Origin: an uncultured Blautia sp.
Lineage (GTDB): Bacteria > Bacillota > Clostridia > Lachnospirales > Lachnospiraceae
Assembly (NCBI GenBank): GCA_934394595.1
Contig: CAKRRX010000002.1
Span: 1 to 63,154, forward strand
Direction: 5' to 3'
Length of the DNA stretch: 63,154 nt
Numbering within the stretch: position 1 is the stretch's first letter; each line of letters begins with the position of its first letter. Both the position numbers and the translations under genes were made by a program. This document shows positions 18,933 through 28,900 of the stretch, piece after piece. The notes under the pieces were generated by a model. It was not told the origin of the DNA. It was given only the letters and a program-made list of their open reading frames with translations, and did no database searches.

Positions 18933-20011
18933 GCAGAGTGTACAATTTTTCCGCAGGACCGGCGGTCCTTCCGGAAGAGGTGTTGAAAGAAGTCGCAGAT
19001 GAAATGATGGATTACAATGGTACTGGTATGTCCGTTATGGAAATGAGCCACAGAAGTGCTGCATTCCAGGAAATCATCGACACAGCTGAGAAGGATCTTC
19101 GTGAGCTGATGAATATTCCAGACAACTATAAGGTACTTTTCCTTCAGGGCGGCGCTTCCCAGCAGTTTGCCATGATCCCAATGAACCTTATGAAAAATAA
19201 GGTGGCTGACTATATTGTAACCGGTCAGTGGGCAAAGAAAGCATATCAGGAAGCACAGAAATACGGAAAAGCAAACAAGATTGCTTCTTCTGAGGATAAG
19301 ACCTTCTCTTACATTCCGGATTGCAGCGATCTGCCGATCAGCCCGGATGCAGACTATGTTTATATCTGTGAGAACAACACCATTTATGGAACCAAGTTCA
19401 AAGAGCTTCCCAATACAAAGGGCAAAACACTGGTTGCAGATGTATCCTCCTGTTTCCTTTCCGAGCCTGTTGATGTAAGCAAATATGGCATTATCTATGG
19501 CGGCGTTCAGAAGAACATCGGACCTGCCGGTATGGTAATCGCCATCATCCGCGAGGACCTGATCACAGAGGATGTTCTTCCCGGAACACCTACCATGCTT
19601 ACCTACAAGACACATGCAGATGCCGGTTCCCTTTACAATACACCGAACGCATATTGTATCTATGTATGCGGCAAGGTTTTCAAATGGCTGAAGAAAATGG
19701 GTGGTTTGGAAGAGATGAAGAAACGCAATGAGGAGAAAGCAAAGATCCTTTATGATTTCCTTGATTCCAGCAAGCTTTTCCACGGCACTGTTGTACCAAA
19801 AGACCGTTCTCTTATGAATGTTCCTTTTGTAACCGGTGACAAGGAGATGGATGCGAAATTTGTTGCTGAGGCTACAGAGGCTGGTCTTGTAAACCTGAAA
19901 GGCCACAGAACTGTCGGCGGTATGAGAGCCAGCATTTATAATGCAATGCCAAAGGCTGGTGTGGAAGCACTGGTTGCATTCATGAAAAAGTTTGAGGAGG
20001 AAAATGCGTAA
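18929..20011 (+). CDS. serC: Phosphoserine aminotransferase (360 aa)
   Basis: Transfers an amino group from glutamate to 3-phosphohydroxypyruvate in serine synthesis, with PLP. It opens RVYNFSAGPAVLPEEVL, shows the FLQGGASQQFAMIP phosphate-binding loop, and the PLP-lysine region YGIIYGGVQKNIGPAGMV. The C-terminal substrate Arg region is GLVNLKGHRTVGGMRAS. Length and order are normal. It overlaps ilvB by 4 bases and its TAA shares a base with the serA ATG, so translation is tightly coupled. Confidence 0.97.
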   Translation: MSRVYNFSAGPAVLPEEVLKEVADEMMDYNGTGMSVMEMSHRSAAFQEIIDTAEKDLRELMNIPDNYKVLFLQGGASQQFAMIPMNLMKNKVADYIVTGQWAKKAYQEAQKYGKANKIASSEDKTFSYIPDCSDLPISPDADYVYICENNTIYGTKFKELPNTKGKTLVADVSSCFLSEPVDVSKYGIIYGGVQKNIGPAGMVIAIIREDLITEDVLPGTPTMLTYKTHADAGSLYNTPNAYCIYVCGKVFKWLKKMGGLEEMKKRNEEKAKILYDFLDSSKLFHGTVVPKDRSLMNVPFVTGDKEMDAKFVAEATEAGLVNLKGHRTVGGMRASIYNAMPKAGVEALVAFMKKFEEENA

Positions 20012-21174
20012 TGTTTCAGTATCATTGCCTGAATCCTATTGCCCAGAAAGGCCTGGACATTTTTGATGAGAATTATAAAAAAGCAGATACTTTGGATGAC
20101 TGCCATGCAGTTCTTGTAAGAAGTGCCAAGATGCATGATATGGAGCTGCCGGAGAGTGTTTCTGTGATCGCACGTGCCGGTGCCGGAGTCAATAACATCC
20201 CGGTGAAAGAGTGTGCTGAAAAAGGTATTGTGGTATTTAATACTCCCGGAGCCAATGCAAATGGTGTAAAGGAGCTGGTTCTTGCCGGTATGCTTCTTGC
20301 TTCCCGTGACATTGTGGGCGGTATTGAGTGGGTACAGAGAGAAAAAGACCAGGAAGACATTGATAAGCTTGCTGAGAAGCAGAAAAAGCAGTTTGCAGGA
20401 TGCGAGATCATGGGCAAAAAGCTTGGTATTATCGGCCTTGGCGCCATCGGAAGTATGGTGGCAAATGCAGCAGCTTCTCTTGGCATGGAGGTTTATGGTT
20501 ATGATCCATATATTTCCATTGATGCAGCATGGAATCTTTCCCGTACCATTAAGCACAGCAAGAGCTTAGATGAGATCTACAGCAAATGCGATTATATTAC
20601 CGTACATGTTCCCCTTCTGGATTCTACCAAGAAGATGATCAATAAAGAGGCTTTTGATAAGATGAAGGACGGTGTTGTACTTCTGAATTTTGCCCGTGAT
20701 CTTCTGGTAGATGAGGATGCTCTTATTGAGGCTCTGGACAGTGGTAAGGTGAAGAAATACGTAACAGACTTTGCTAATCATACTGTTGCAGGTCATGAGG
20801 GAATCCTGGTGACTCCTCATCTTGGAGCTTCCACAGAGGAGTCTGAGGAGAACTGTGCAGTTATGGCTGTGAAGGAGGTTCGTGACTTCCTTGAAAATGG
20901 TAATATCAAGAATTCTGTAAACTTCCCGAACTGTGATATGGGTACCTGCGTGGCTGTTGGACGTATTGCTATCACTCACAAGAATATCCCGAACATGATC
21001 AGCCAGCTGACCAAGATCCTTGGTGCCGAGGGGCTGAACATTGCGGACATGACCAACAAGAGTAAAGGAGAGTATGCATATACTCTGATCGACCTGGAGA
21101 GTGCTGCTTCTGCAGAGGCTCTGGATGCACTGAAAGCAATTGAAGGGGTTTCTAAGGTTCGTGTGGTGAAATAA
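20011..21174 (+). CDS. serA: D-3-phosphoglycerate dehydrogenase with ACT domain (387 aa)
   Basis: Oxidises 3-phosphoglycerate, the first committed step of serine synthesis. NAD-binding is shown by LGIIGLGAIGSMVANAA (about residues 137-153) followed by an acidic residue region YGYDPY; the catalytic Arg and Glu lie around LNFARDLLVDEDAL, and the active His is in VTPHLGASTEESE. The C-terminal 70 residues look like an ACT domain (NIADMTNKSKGEYAYTLIDL), the usual site for serine feedback. At 387 residues it is the shorter form without the intervening ASB domain. It is the last gene of the leuB-to-serA run. Confidence 0.94.
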   Translation: MFQYHCLNPIAQKGLDIFDENYKKADTLDDCHAVLVRSAKMHDMELPESVSVIARAGAGVNNIPVKECAEKGIVVFNTPGANANGVKELVLAGMLLASRDIVGGIEWVQREKDQEDIDKLAEKQKKQFAGCEIMGKKLGIIGLGAIGSMVANAAASLGMEVYGYDPYISIDAAWNLSRTIKHSKSLDEIYSKCDYITVHVPLLDSTKKMINKEAFDKMKDGVVLLNFARDLLVDEDALIEALDSGKVKKYVTDFANHTVAGHEGILVTPHLGASTEESEENCAVMAVKEVRDFLENGNIKNSVNFPNCDMGTCVAVGRIAITHKNIPNMISQLTKILGAEGLNIADMTNKSKGEYAYTLIDLESAASAEALDALKAIEGVSKVRVVK

Positions 21175-21190
21175 ATACGAATTTGGATAA

Positions 21191-21219
21191 TTGACATTTA
21201 GACAACAGAATGTTAATAT
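21191..21219 (+). promoter_or_regulatory. Promoter of the antisense (antitoxin-like) RNA
   Basis: A consensus-like pair: TTGACA (21191-21196), 17 bases, TAATAT (21214-21219). It lies just after the serA stop, points toward the toxin gene, and has no protein gene downstream of it on this strand before the terminator. Confidence 0.7.
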
Positions 21220-21226
21220 AAGTATA

Positions 21227-21316
21227 GAAAAAGAGTGTTGCCGATAGACGGTTAGTCCATATATGTATAAATGCAAAAATAACCGCATAGTTTAGGAGCT
21301 AGGGCGGTTATTTTTG
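21227..21316 (+). ncRNA. Predicted short antisense RNA of a type I toxin-antitoxin locus
   Basis: About 90 bases expected between the promoter at 21191-21219 and the terminator at 21275-21316. It runs toward the 3' end of the toxin transcript and would be complementary to that transcript through the terminator and the last codons. This matches the txpA/RatA layout, where a stable antitoxin RNA overlaps the 3' end of a convergent toxin mRNA. Its 5' part (21235-21258) carries GTGTTGCC and CGGTTAGTCC, the same two words found at the 5' end of the toxin leader on the opposite strand. No start codon with a ribosome site is present, so it is probably non-coding. The ends are inferred, not measured. 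Confidence 0.6.
21275..21316. terminator. Shared bidirectional terminator of the toxin and antisense RNAs
   Basis: Arms AAAAATAACCGC (21275-21286) and GCGGTTATTTTT (21304-21315) are perfect complements. The toxin stop codon lies inside the right arm (21308-21310), so the toxin message ends essentially at its own stop. Confidence 0.85.
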
Positions 21317-21406
21317 TGTCTTATTATTATCTTTACCGAATGTGTATCCGATTGTAAAACAGGTTAAGCCGAAGCTTACTACTGTAATGAATTCTATGAT
21401 ACTCAT
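21308..21406 (-). CDS. Putative holin-like toxin, 32-aa hydrophobic peptide
   Basis: A one-helix membrane peptide too short for ordinary gene calling. Translation gives MSIIEFITVVSFGLTCF, then TIGYTFGKDNNKTQK and TAA. A hydrophobic segment (residues about 3-21) is followed by a short charged, lysine-containing tail, the profile of the putative holin-like toxin family (Hol-Tox) and of TxpA/BsrG-type type I toxins that disturb the membrane. The ribosome site is nearly perfect (AAGGAAAGGAGGG, 7-8 bases upstream) and the gene has its own promoter and a structured leader of about 100 bases. A convergent RNA shares its terminator. Toxicity is inferred; the peptide, leader and layout are seen directly. 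Confidence 0.8.
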   Translation of the reverse strand: MSIIEFITVVSFGLTCFTIGYTFGKDNNKTQK

Positions 21407-21455
21407 TGGCTTAGCCCTCCTTTCCTTCGAATTCCCTTACGGGTTTCTATGTAAT

Positions 21456-21476
21456 CAGAGGGTCACAGTCCCTCTG
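21456..21476 (-). promoter_or_regulatory. Stem-loop in the toxin mRNA leader
   Basis: CAGAGGG and CCCTCTG form a perfect 7-base stem around a 7-base loop. A second short hairpin (CCCGTAAGGG, 21433-21442) lies between it and the ribosome site. Such leader structure commonly limits translation of type I toxins; that role here is inferred. Confidence 0.55.
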
Positions 21477-21520
21477 CCGAAGGACTAACCGCCTACCGTT
21501 ATGGCAACACCCATATAACA

Positions 21521-21549
21521 ATTATAGCAGTTCTATTGTAATAGCACAA
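21521..21549 (-). promoter_or_regulatory. Promoter of the toxin gene
   Basis: On the minus strand TTGTGC (21549-21544), 17 bases, then a perfect TATAAT (21526-21521). The expected transcript start lies just before the GTGTTGCC leader word. Confidence 0.7.
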
Positions 21550-21589
21550 CTGAAATGTTTAACAAAAGAATAAAAAATATTTTAATACT

Positions 21590-21635
21590 AAAAAACAGGA
21601 ACAACTAATTTTTCTAATTAGAAATTCCTGTTTTT
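21590..21635 (-). terminator. Terminator of the sugar kinase gene
   Basis: AAAAAACAGGAA (21590-21601) pairs with TTCCTGTTTTT (21625-21635). On the minus strand it lies about 35 bases after the stop of the PfkB gene and ends in a T-run. It also separates that gene from the toxin promoter. Confidence 0.8.
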
Positions 21636-21668
21636 CATGTATGAACCGTAATTTTAGAAACTTATAGA

Positions 21669-22643
21669 TTACCGGCCGCTTTTTGCAATAAATGCCTCGA
21701 CTTCTTCGCGGGTTGGCATTACGCGAAGGGCTCCCTTGCGGGTGGTGATGAGGGATGCGCCTGCGTTGGCGAAGGTGAGCATCTCCATAAGGTTCTCATC
21801 TGAGAGGTCTTCAAGGCCGTGATCGAGAACATAGTTCAGGATGCTGGCGCAGAAGGTGTCTCCGGCTCCGGTGGTCTCGATGGTGTTCTCCTGAAGGAAT
21901 GGAGCGCACTCTACCCGATGTCCTTTGTAGTAAGCGCGGCTTCCGTCTTTTCCAAGGGTGATAAGGACAAGGGGAATGTGATATTTCTCCTCAATAAGTG
22001 CTGCACCCTTGTCATAATCTGTGGTATCAAAAAGAAATTCTACTTCATTATCAGAGATTTTCAGAACGTCACATTTGGTGAGACCATATTCAATCTCCAC
22101 CCGTGCATCCTCCAGAGATTTCCACAGTGGCGGGCGAAGGTTCGGGTCGAAGGTGATAATGCAGCCGGCGTCTTTTGCCACTTCGATGGCATGACGGGTA
22201 GCTTTGCGGACTCCTTCATGAGTGGAAGAAAGAGTACCAAAATGGAAAATACGGGAATCACGGATCAGATCGTCCGGAACCTCCTCCTGGGTCAGCATCA
22301 TATCAGCACCTGGATTGCGGTAGAAAGAGAAGTCTCTGTCACCATCCGGATAGGTGTGGACAAAAGCAAGGGTAGTATGTACTTCCTCGTCCATGATCAG
22401 TGCCTTTGTATCAATGCCGACTTCCTCCACAGCTGCTTTCAACTGATTTCCGAACATGTCTTTTCCTACTTTTCCGATAAAAGCGGTTTTCTTGCCCAGA
22501 CGCTCAAGCATGGCAAGGACATTGCACGGAGCACCGCCCGGATTTGCCTCCATGATCGGGTTGCCCTGTGAACTGGTGCCGTTTTCTGTAAAATCGATGA
22601 GAAGTTCACCGAGTGCAGTCACGTCATAGCTTCGATTGCTCAT
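21669..22643 (-). CDS. PfkB-family carbohydrate kinase, probably fructokinase (324 aa)
   Basis: Phosphorylates a sugar with ATP. It has the N-terminal sugar-binding start (DVTALGELLIDFTENG), the first PfkB signature around NPGGAPCNVLAMLERLGKKTAFIG, and the C-terminal anion-hole motif TTGAGDTFCASIL with the catalytic Asp. FHFGTLSS and ITFDPNLRPPLW resemble fructokinases (ScrK-like), so fructose is the likeliest substrate, but ribose or deoxygluconate kinases share this fold. AAGGAGGATTTTTCA precedes the start. It is a single-gene unit with a repressor-like operator in its promoter; no sugar transporter is adjacent. Confidence 0.85.
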   Translation of the reverse strand: MSNRSYDVTALGELLIDFTENGTSSQGNPIMEANPGGAPCNVLAMLERLGKKTAFIGKVGKDMFGNQLKAAVEEVGIDTKALIMDEEVHTTLAFVHTYPDGDRDFSFYRNPGADMMLTQEEVPDDLIRDSRIFHFGTLSSTHEGVRKATRHAIEVAKDAGCIITFDPNLRPPLWKSLEDARVEIEYGLTKCDVLKISDNEVEFLFDTTDYDKGAALIEEKYHIPLVLITLGKDGSRAYYKGHRVECAPFLQENTIETTGAGDTFCASILNYVLDHGLEDLSDENLMEMLTFANAGASLITTRKGALRVMPTREEVEAFIAKSGR

Positions 22644-22682
22644 TGAAAAATCCTCCTTAGATGTTTCAAAATATATATCAAT

Positions 22683-22711
22683 AATTTAACGCAGTGTTAA
22701 GCGTTTGTCAA
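22683..22711 (-). promoter_or_regulatory. Promoter with an operator-like palindrome for the PfkB kinase
   Basis: On the minus strand TTGACA (22711-22706), 17 bases, TAAATT (22688-22683). A perfect inverted repeat, TTAAC-5 bases-GTTAA (22686-22700), fills the spacer and overlaps the -10, the position expected for a repressor. The half-sites resemble LacI-family operators, but no regulator gene is next to it. Confidence 0.6.
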
Positions 22712-22921
22712 ATAAATTCTGATATAAAACTTCATGGTGTATTGTGTTGTATGACACAATCTAAACTATAACCCTTTTTTTCAACGGTTACTTCTTTTGA
22801 ATTTTATGAAAAAAATATAAATTTTTTATTTTCAGGTGAAAGGATTTTCCATTTTATGTCTTTTAATATATAAAGGTGTGTGAATGTATTTTTTCACTAT
22901 GAATAAAAGGAGGGTAAAGGG

Positions 22922-25900
22922 ATGAAGAAAAAACGAATACAGCAATGGATTGCAATGCTGCTGTCGGTGACGTTGCTGGCCGGCACAATGGAAACTACAG
23001 GATTTGCGCAGTCCCTGAATCAGGATGCTCCGGTTCAGGAAGACCAGGAGGAGTTCCAGGCAATATCAGAAGAGGTCTGGGATCAGATCAATGCCAAAAC
23101 CTATACCCAGGAGGTAAAATCGGCAGAAGAGGCCCAGGGAGTGCGTGCATCCAGCGAATCGGACAATCTGCTGGTGACAGCAGCTGACAGCACCCTGAGC
23201 GGAATCACAGCCGGATCAGTGGCCAGTGCAGGTACCGATAAGCTTGGATTGTACGATTCCAGCCTGAAAGAACTGGAAGTTTATAATACGAAAGTAGTTG
23301 ATCTGAAAGGCGTGGAGATGGAACGCCTTACGGTATATGCAGAGGATGGGGAGAGCGTTTCCCTGCGTATGGATGATCAGACCAGCATCCCGGAAGTGCT
23401 CCTTACAGGAAACGGCAAGGTAGTGATAGAAGGAAGCGGTGCTTTTGGTATGATTCGTGCAAAAGATCCTCTTTCCAAGCTGACCATCCGTGCTACCGGT
23501 TCTGTAAAAAATGAATCGGAAAAACCGATTTCTCTGGAAGAGCCAGATGGAAACAGTGGAGAGCTTTTGCCGGGAGAACAAAAAGAACTGGTTCTTACCG
23601 GTTATCTGATCCGCTTTATAGCAGACGGCGAAGAACTGGAAACTAAGGTAGAAGAGCCGGGAGCGGTTATCGAATTCCCACAGTCTGTACCGGAAAAGGA
23701 AGGGTATATCTTTACTTCCTGGTACAAAGACGAAGGCTTTACGGAAACAGCTTCCCAGTTTGAAGTGGCTGATGGTCAGAAAGACTATTATGCAAGATAT
23801 ATTTCTGAAGAAGAGGCAGTTACGGTACACTTTGATACACTGGGTGGAACTACATTGGCGCCCATTACCATGGCAAAGGGAGAAAGTCTTCTCTCCAGAC
23901 CTGTGGAGGAAATCTATACCAGCCAGGAGGGCTATACCTTTGGCGGTTGGTGTGCAGATCCGGAATGTACAGAAGCTTTTGCATATTCCCAGCCTGTAGA
24001 AGATGATCTGACCTTATATGCATTTTTCATATCAGATGAGGTTCAGCAGGAAGAAAAAGAAGGAAACACAGCAGAGCTGACAGACTTTGATTGGAATGGA
24101 AAAATCCCCCTTACCGTAAAAGAGGGAATGACCCCTGATGAAATAAAAGCAGATGTGACAGTTGAAGCCGGAGCCGGAGAAGATGCACCGGAGATTAAGA
24201 TCACAGAAGAAGATGGAAAATACTTCCTGTCAGGAAACAATTACGAAAAGGATGGGGAAACCGGATTTGAGCCAGGTTCCACCTTCAGCCTGATAGCAGA
24301 CGGAGATGTTCATTTTGCAGATTACAGCGAAGAGATCACCAATCTTGTAGTAGCTGTATATAAAGAACAGATCGAGAATGTAGTATTTGCAGATAATATG
24401 ACTTATGTTCTCTGGGACGACGTGATCAGCTACGTGCCTGCACAGGAGTCTGAGGAAGGGCAGACAGAGGATGCAAAGATCGATGAAGAGCAGGCAGGCA
24501 AGAGTGCAGATGCCCAGACCGATGCCGAGCAGGCAGAGGACGTTCAGAGTGCAGATGACCAGACAGATGCCGAGCAGGCAGAGGACGTTCAAAGTGCAGA
24601 TGACCAGACAGATACTGATCAGACTGAGGAAACGAAGAGCGAAGATATTCAGACCGAAGATGATTCACAGGATGACAGCGCAGCTCTGGATACCCAGTCC
24701 GTGGCTTCCACAGAAACAGATGAAAACGGTGATGAGACTGGTTCGGAATGGGAAATGCCGGCTTACATCCCTGGTGAGATCGTAATAAAAGGGGACGGCG
24801 ATTATAAAGAAGGAGATCTGGTAGCGTTTTATGACGGTGAGATCGGCCGGGATGAAAAGACCATGGATTCCTATATCGATGGTTCTTATGATGGTTATGT
24901 CCTCTATGCAAAAGTAGTAAAAGCAGAACCCACAGAAGAAGGCACAAAAATCACATTCCAGTACGCAAGCCCGGAAGAATACCTGTCCGATTTTGATGTA
25001 CATATGACAGAGGATGCAGATCTGGAACAGGAACTGACCCAGGAAGATTTAGAAGTGCTGACCTCCAGGCTGACAAGGCAGGTAGAGGAAAATGAGGAAC
25101 TAAAAGCCCAACTGCTTGTTTCCGTGATGAGTTCCCAGGAAACACAGGATCTTCTCAATGAGAAATACGGAGATGGAGTTTATTCCCTTGCAGCCATGAG
25201 TGCAAGGCTGAAGCTGAATAAGCCATCTGTCAGCCTCTCTGTTTCCGGAAGTGCCGTGACTGCAGAAATCAGTGTCTCCGCAGTAGCGACAATTTCCAAA
25301 GATGGTCAGACGCTTATGACCATCGAGCCAAAGCTTTCCTTTACCCAGACCCTGGAAGTAAAGATGAATGTCAATGGTGGAAAATTCTGGATCGATATGT
25401 CCGTATCCTTCCTGTCCACTACGAAAATTGCGCTGACCATATCAGCTACCTCAGGTGGAGATGTCTCTGTTTTTGAAGATGCAAAAGAGACACTGGAAGA
25501 ACTGGTAAAACCAGAGGGAATTGAAGGCAGCTACGAAGAATATGACAAGTCCGTGCAGGATCTGATGGATACCATGACTTCCATTGTACAGACCTCGCTG
25601 GACTACAACGATCTGTTTGATATTACCTTACTGAATCTGCGCTACTCCTTCTATGGAATCATTACCATTGGTGTGGAAGTTCATTTTGTAGGGCAGATCG
25701 GTGTGCTTGCCACATTTGGAATTGAGATCGTGGCAAAGAGCGGAGAGCGAATTGGATTTAACTACAATTTCCTGAAATTCAAAGGAAAATCCTATACAGA
25801 AAAGCTGGACAGTTCTGTAACCAACAATATCTACCTAATTGGAAAAGTTGGCGTCCGTGTAGGGGTGCGGCTGATCTTGTCCATCACGATCTGCGGAATT

Positions 25901-28900
25901 GTTCAGACCAGCATCACGGGAAGCCTGTATCTGTATGCAGAACTGACGGGAGTGTTCTTCTTCACAGCAAACCTGTTGACAGGTGCAAATTCAAGTCTTG
26001 GGGCACTACATTTTGAAGTGGGAATTGATGTTGTGGTAACCCTTACCCTGAAGGTAAGACTGATCATCAAAACCATTCGCAAAGACTGGACGGTATACAC
26101 TGGTCGCTGGCCGCTGTGGTCAAAATCTGTTTCCAGCAAGCTAAGCTATGTAGATGAGGCAAAACTGGATAAGGAATGGGAAATTCAGGCAGAAAATGCA
26201 GACCACAGATCCATGTTCGGATTCACCACCATTCCTATGAAAACCTGGGATCTGATGGGCGGCAAATGTACCGAAAACGCTCTTCTTAGCGGAAAAGCTG
26301 CCGGAAAAGGCGGAAATGTAAAAATCACCATAGAAAATCTTGTGGTAAATGGAGAAGCTGTTTCGGCGGGAGATCCAAAAGAAAACTTATTTACAGTGGG
26401 TGATTCTTCCAAGGGACAGAATCCGGTTGCCATTTATATGGATGAAAATCTTGCAGCAGAGCAGCTTTGCGAGGAAGCAGAACTGGATATGGTATTTACC
26501 TATGAAAATAACAGCAGCTCTGCCCTTGTGAAAAAGCAGGTGAAGCGTTTCCATCTGAAAAAGAAATGCTCTATTGCTTCTACTACACAGAATGTAAAGG
26601 TAGTGCTTTACGACTGGTGTGCAAGAAACTGGGATCTGGAACCGGCATCCTGGGATGGCGCAGAAGTTTATTCTACCTCTTTTGTAAGTAGCCGTATGCT
26701 GGGTGTGGGATATGAACCCACAGCTACTGGAACACTGGATCTGGGAGCCATTGTCACAGCTGCACAGACCACTTATCCGGAGCTTACTTCCTACAGCTAT
26801 GGCTGGGCAGAACCAAATGGGGACGGCACCAGAGCTAATATTCAGTACAGTGTGCCAAGATACAGCGACTTCTGTTATATGACAACAGAAAATGGCGTAG
26901 TACGCTATGATGTGCGGGCAAATACAGAAGTCTATGATGCCACCTATTATCTCTATGTGAACCGCTTTGAAGGATATGAGGACAGTGTACGTTACCATAT
27001 CCGTCTGGATGGGGCAAGGGAAGAGGACAGCTATGAATTTACCACCCGCCTCACAGAAAATGGGGAGGAAAAGACCTTTACCAGACAGGAAGACGGCACT
27101 TATCTTTTGGAAACACGGAGAAAAGACTGTGATACCACAGAACAGCCGATCCTGATGAGCGTAAATAAGAAAGCTGCGGTAAAGACCGGTTTTGTGATCA
27201 CTGGACGGGAAGTACAGCAGGATGTATATTTTGACCTTAAGATTGGAAACGGTACTCTGGGAATCCAGCTGGGAGAGGGCGTGGAAAGCTATGAATTTGA
27301 GGATCCGGCATTGCTGGCATCTTCAGAGGGAATCAAACCTGGCACCCTTATTTCCCTGAAAGTAAATCTGAAAGAGGGCTATGGCGGCCTGGAAGCAGTC
27401 AGTGAAAACAAAAATGCAGAATTTACGGTAAAAGATAACGTGGTAAGCTTTGTGATGCCTACAGAAAGCCTTTCTGTTACCCTGCAGGCATACCGGCTGC
27501 ATACCATTACCTATCTCTATCAGTACAAAGGCTATGGAACCTATCAGACTGCATATTTTGCAGAAAATGAGAAAACAACAGAAGCGCAGCAGCCGGTGAT
27601 TGAGGGCTTGACCTTCCGTGGCTGGTATACCACTTCTGATCTCTCAGGGGAACCTTATACATTTGGAGATACCCTGAAAACAGATGTTACCCTTTATGCA
27701 GACTGGACCTGCAATGTGACCGTACATTTTACACCTGCAAAGGGTACCGCATCCTACTGGCAGGGTACAGGCGCAGACAGACAGGAAATTTATCTGCTTG
27801 GGGATAAAGATCAGACCTATTATCAGTTTACCTATTCCACACTCCGACCGGAGGAGAAGCTTCTGGATATCCAGGTTCCGGAATATGAAGGCTATCAGTT
27901 CATGGGCTGGTATGCAGATCCGGAATGCAGCACCCAGGCCATTGATCTGGAAATTTACAAAGTCTCTGGAGGTATGGATATTTATGCAGGCTGGGCAAAG
28001 ATCGTAGATATCCTCTTTGATAAAAATGACGGAAGTGCAGATACCCTGCATGCACAGACTACAGGCCTGGTTGGCTATCCTCTGGGATTGCTTCCGGAAG
28101 AACCGGCCAGACAGTATTACAGCTTTACAGGCTGGTACAAAAATGCAGCGGCAACTGTTCCGGCTGACATTGAAAAGGAAAAGATCACCGGAAAAACCAC
28201 CTATTATGCAGGATGGAAAGCAGACAGCTATCCGATTACCTACGAGCTTGGCGGTGGAACCAACAGCGAAGCCAATCCGGCGGCCTATACTACAGAGGAC
28301 AGCTTCACCCTGTCAGATCCTGTAAGAGAAGGCTATGAATTTGCTGGCTGGATCGGTACAGATATCCAGGAAGCTACAAGAGAAGTAACTGTTGAAAAGG
28401 GAAATGGAGGAGAGAGAACCTATACAGCAGTATGGAGTCCGATCGTATATTCCATTGAATACAGAAGAACCTTTGAAACTGCAGAAAACAATCCACTGTC
28501 CTATACCATCGAGGATGAGATCCTGCTGGAACAGCCTACCAGGGAGAAATATCAGTTTGAGGGCTGGATCGGCACAGATCTGGAAGAGCCCACCAAGGAA
28601 GTTTCCATTCCAAAAGGCTCTATAGGAGACAGAACCTATACGGCTACCTGGTCCACAGAAGACCAGATCCTGGATATTCTGGAACGTGTGGAGGTTCTGG
28701 CAAATGAACATCCATACAACGATGATCTGATCGCATTCCTCACTCAGGAAGACTTCATGACAGACGAGATCAATTATGAAGCACTGGAAGAGAAACTGGC
28801 AGCAGCCGTAGAGCGGTATCTAATGGCCATGATCATGGACGATGAGAAGATTGGCGCATATAGTGACCATATCCAGCTGACTGTAAGCTTTGACAAGGAA

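Larger units (their letters stand above)
21235..21510. repeat. Inverted 5'-leader repeats flanking the toxin locus
   Basis: The words GTGTTGCC and CGGTTAGTCC occur on the plus strand at 21235-21258 and, as their reverse complement, at 21482-21510. Both convergent transcripts therefore begin with near-identical sequence instead of complementary sequence. The spacing between the two words differs (6 versus 11 bases). Confidence 0.75.

Noticed and set aside
18698..19906. A 402-codon minus-strand frame across ilvB and serC
   Set aside because: Opposite two well-identified genes in a coupled cluster; composition is that of an antisense frame.
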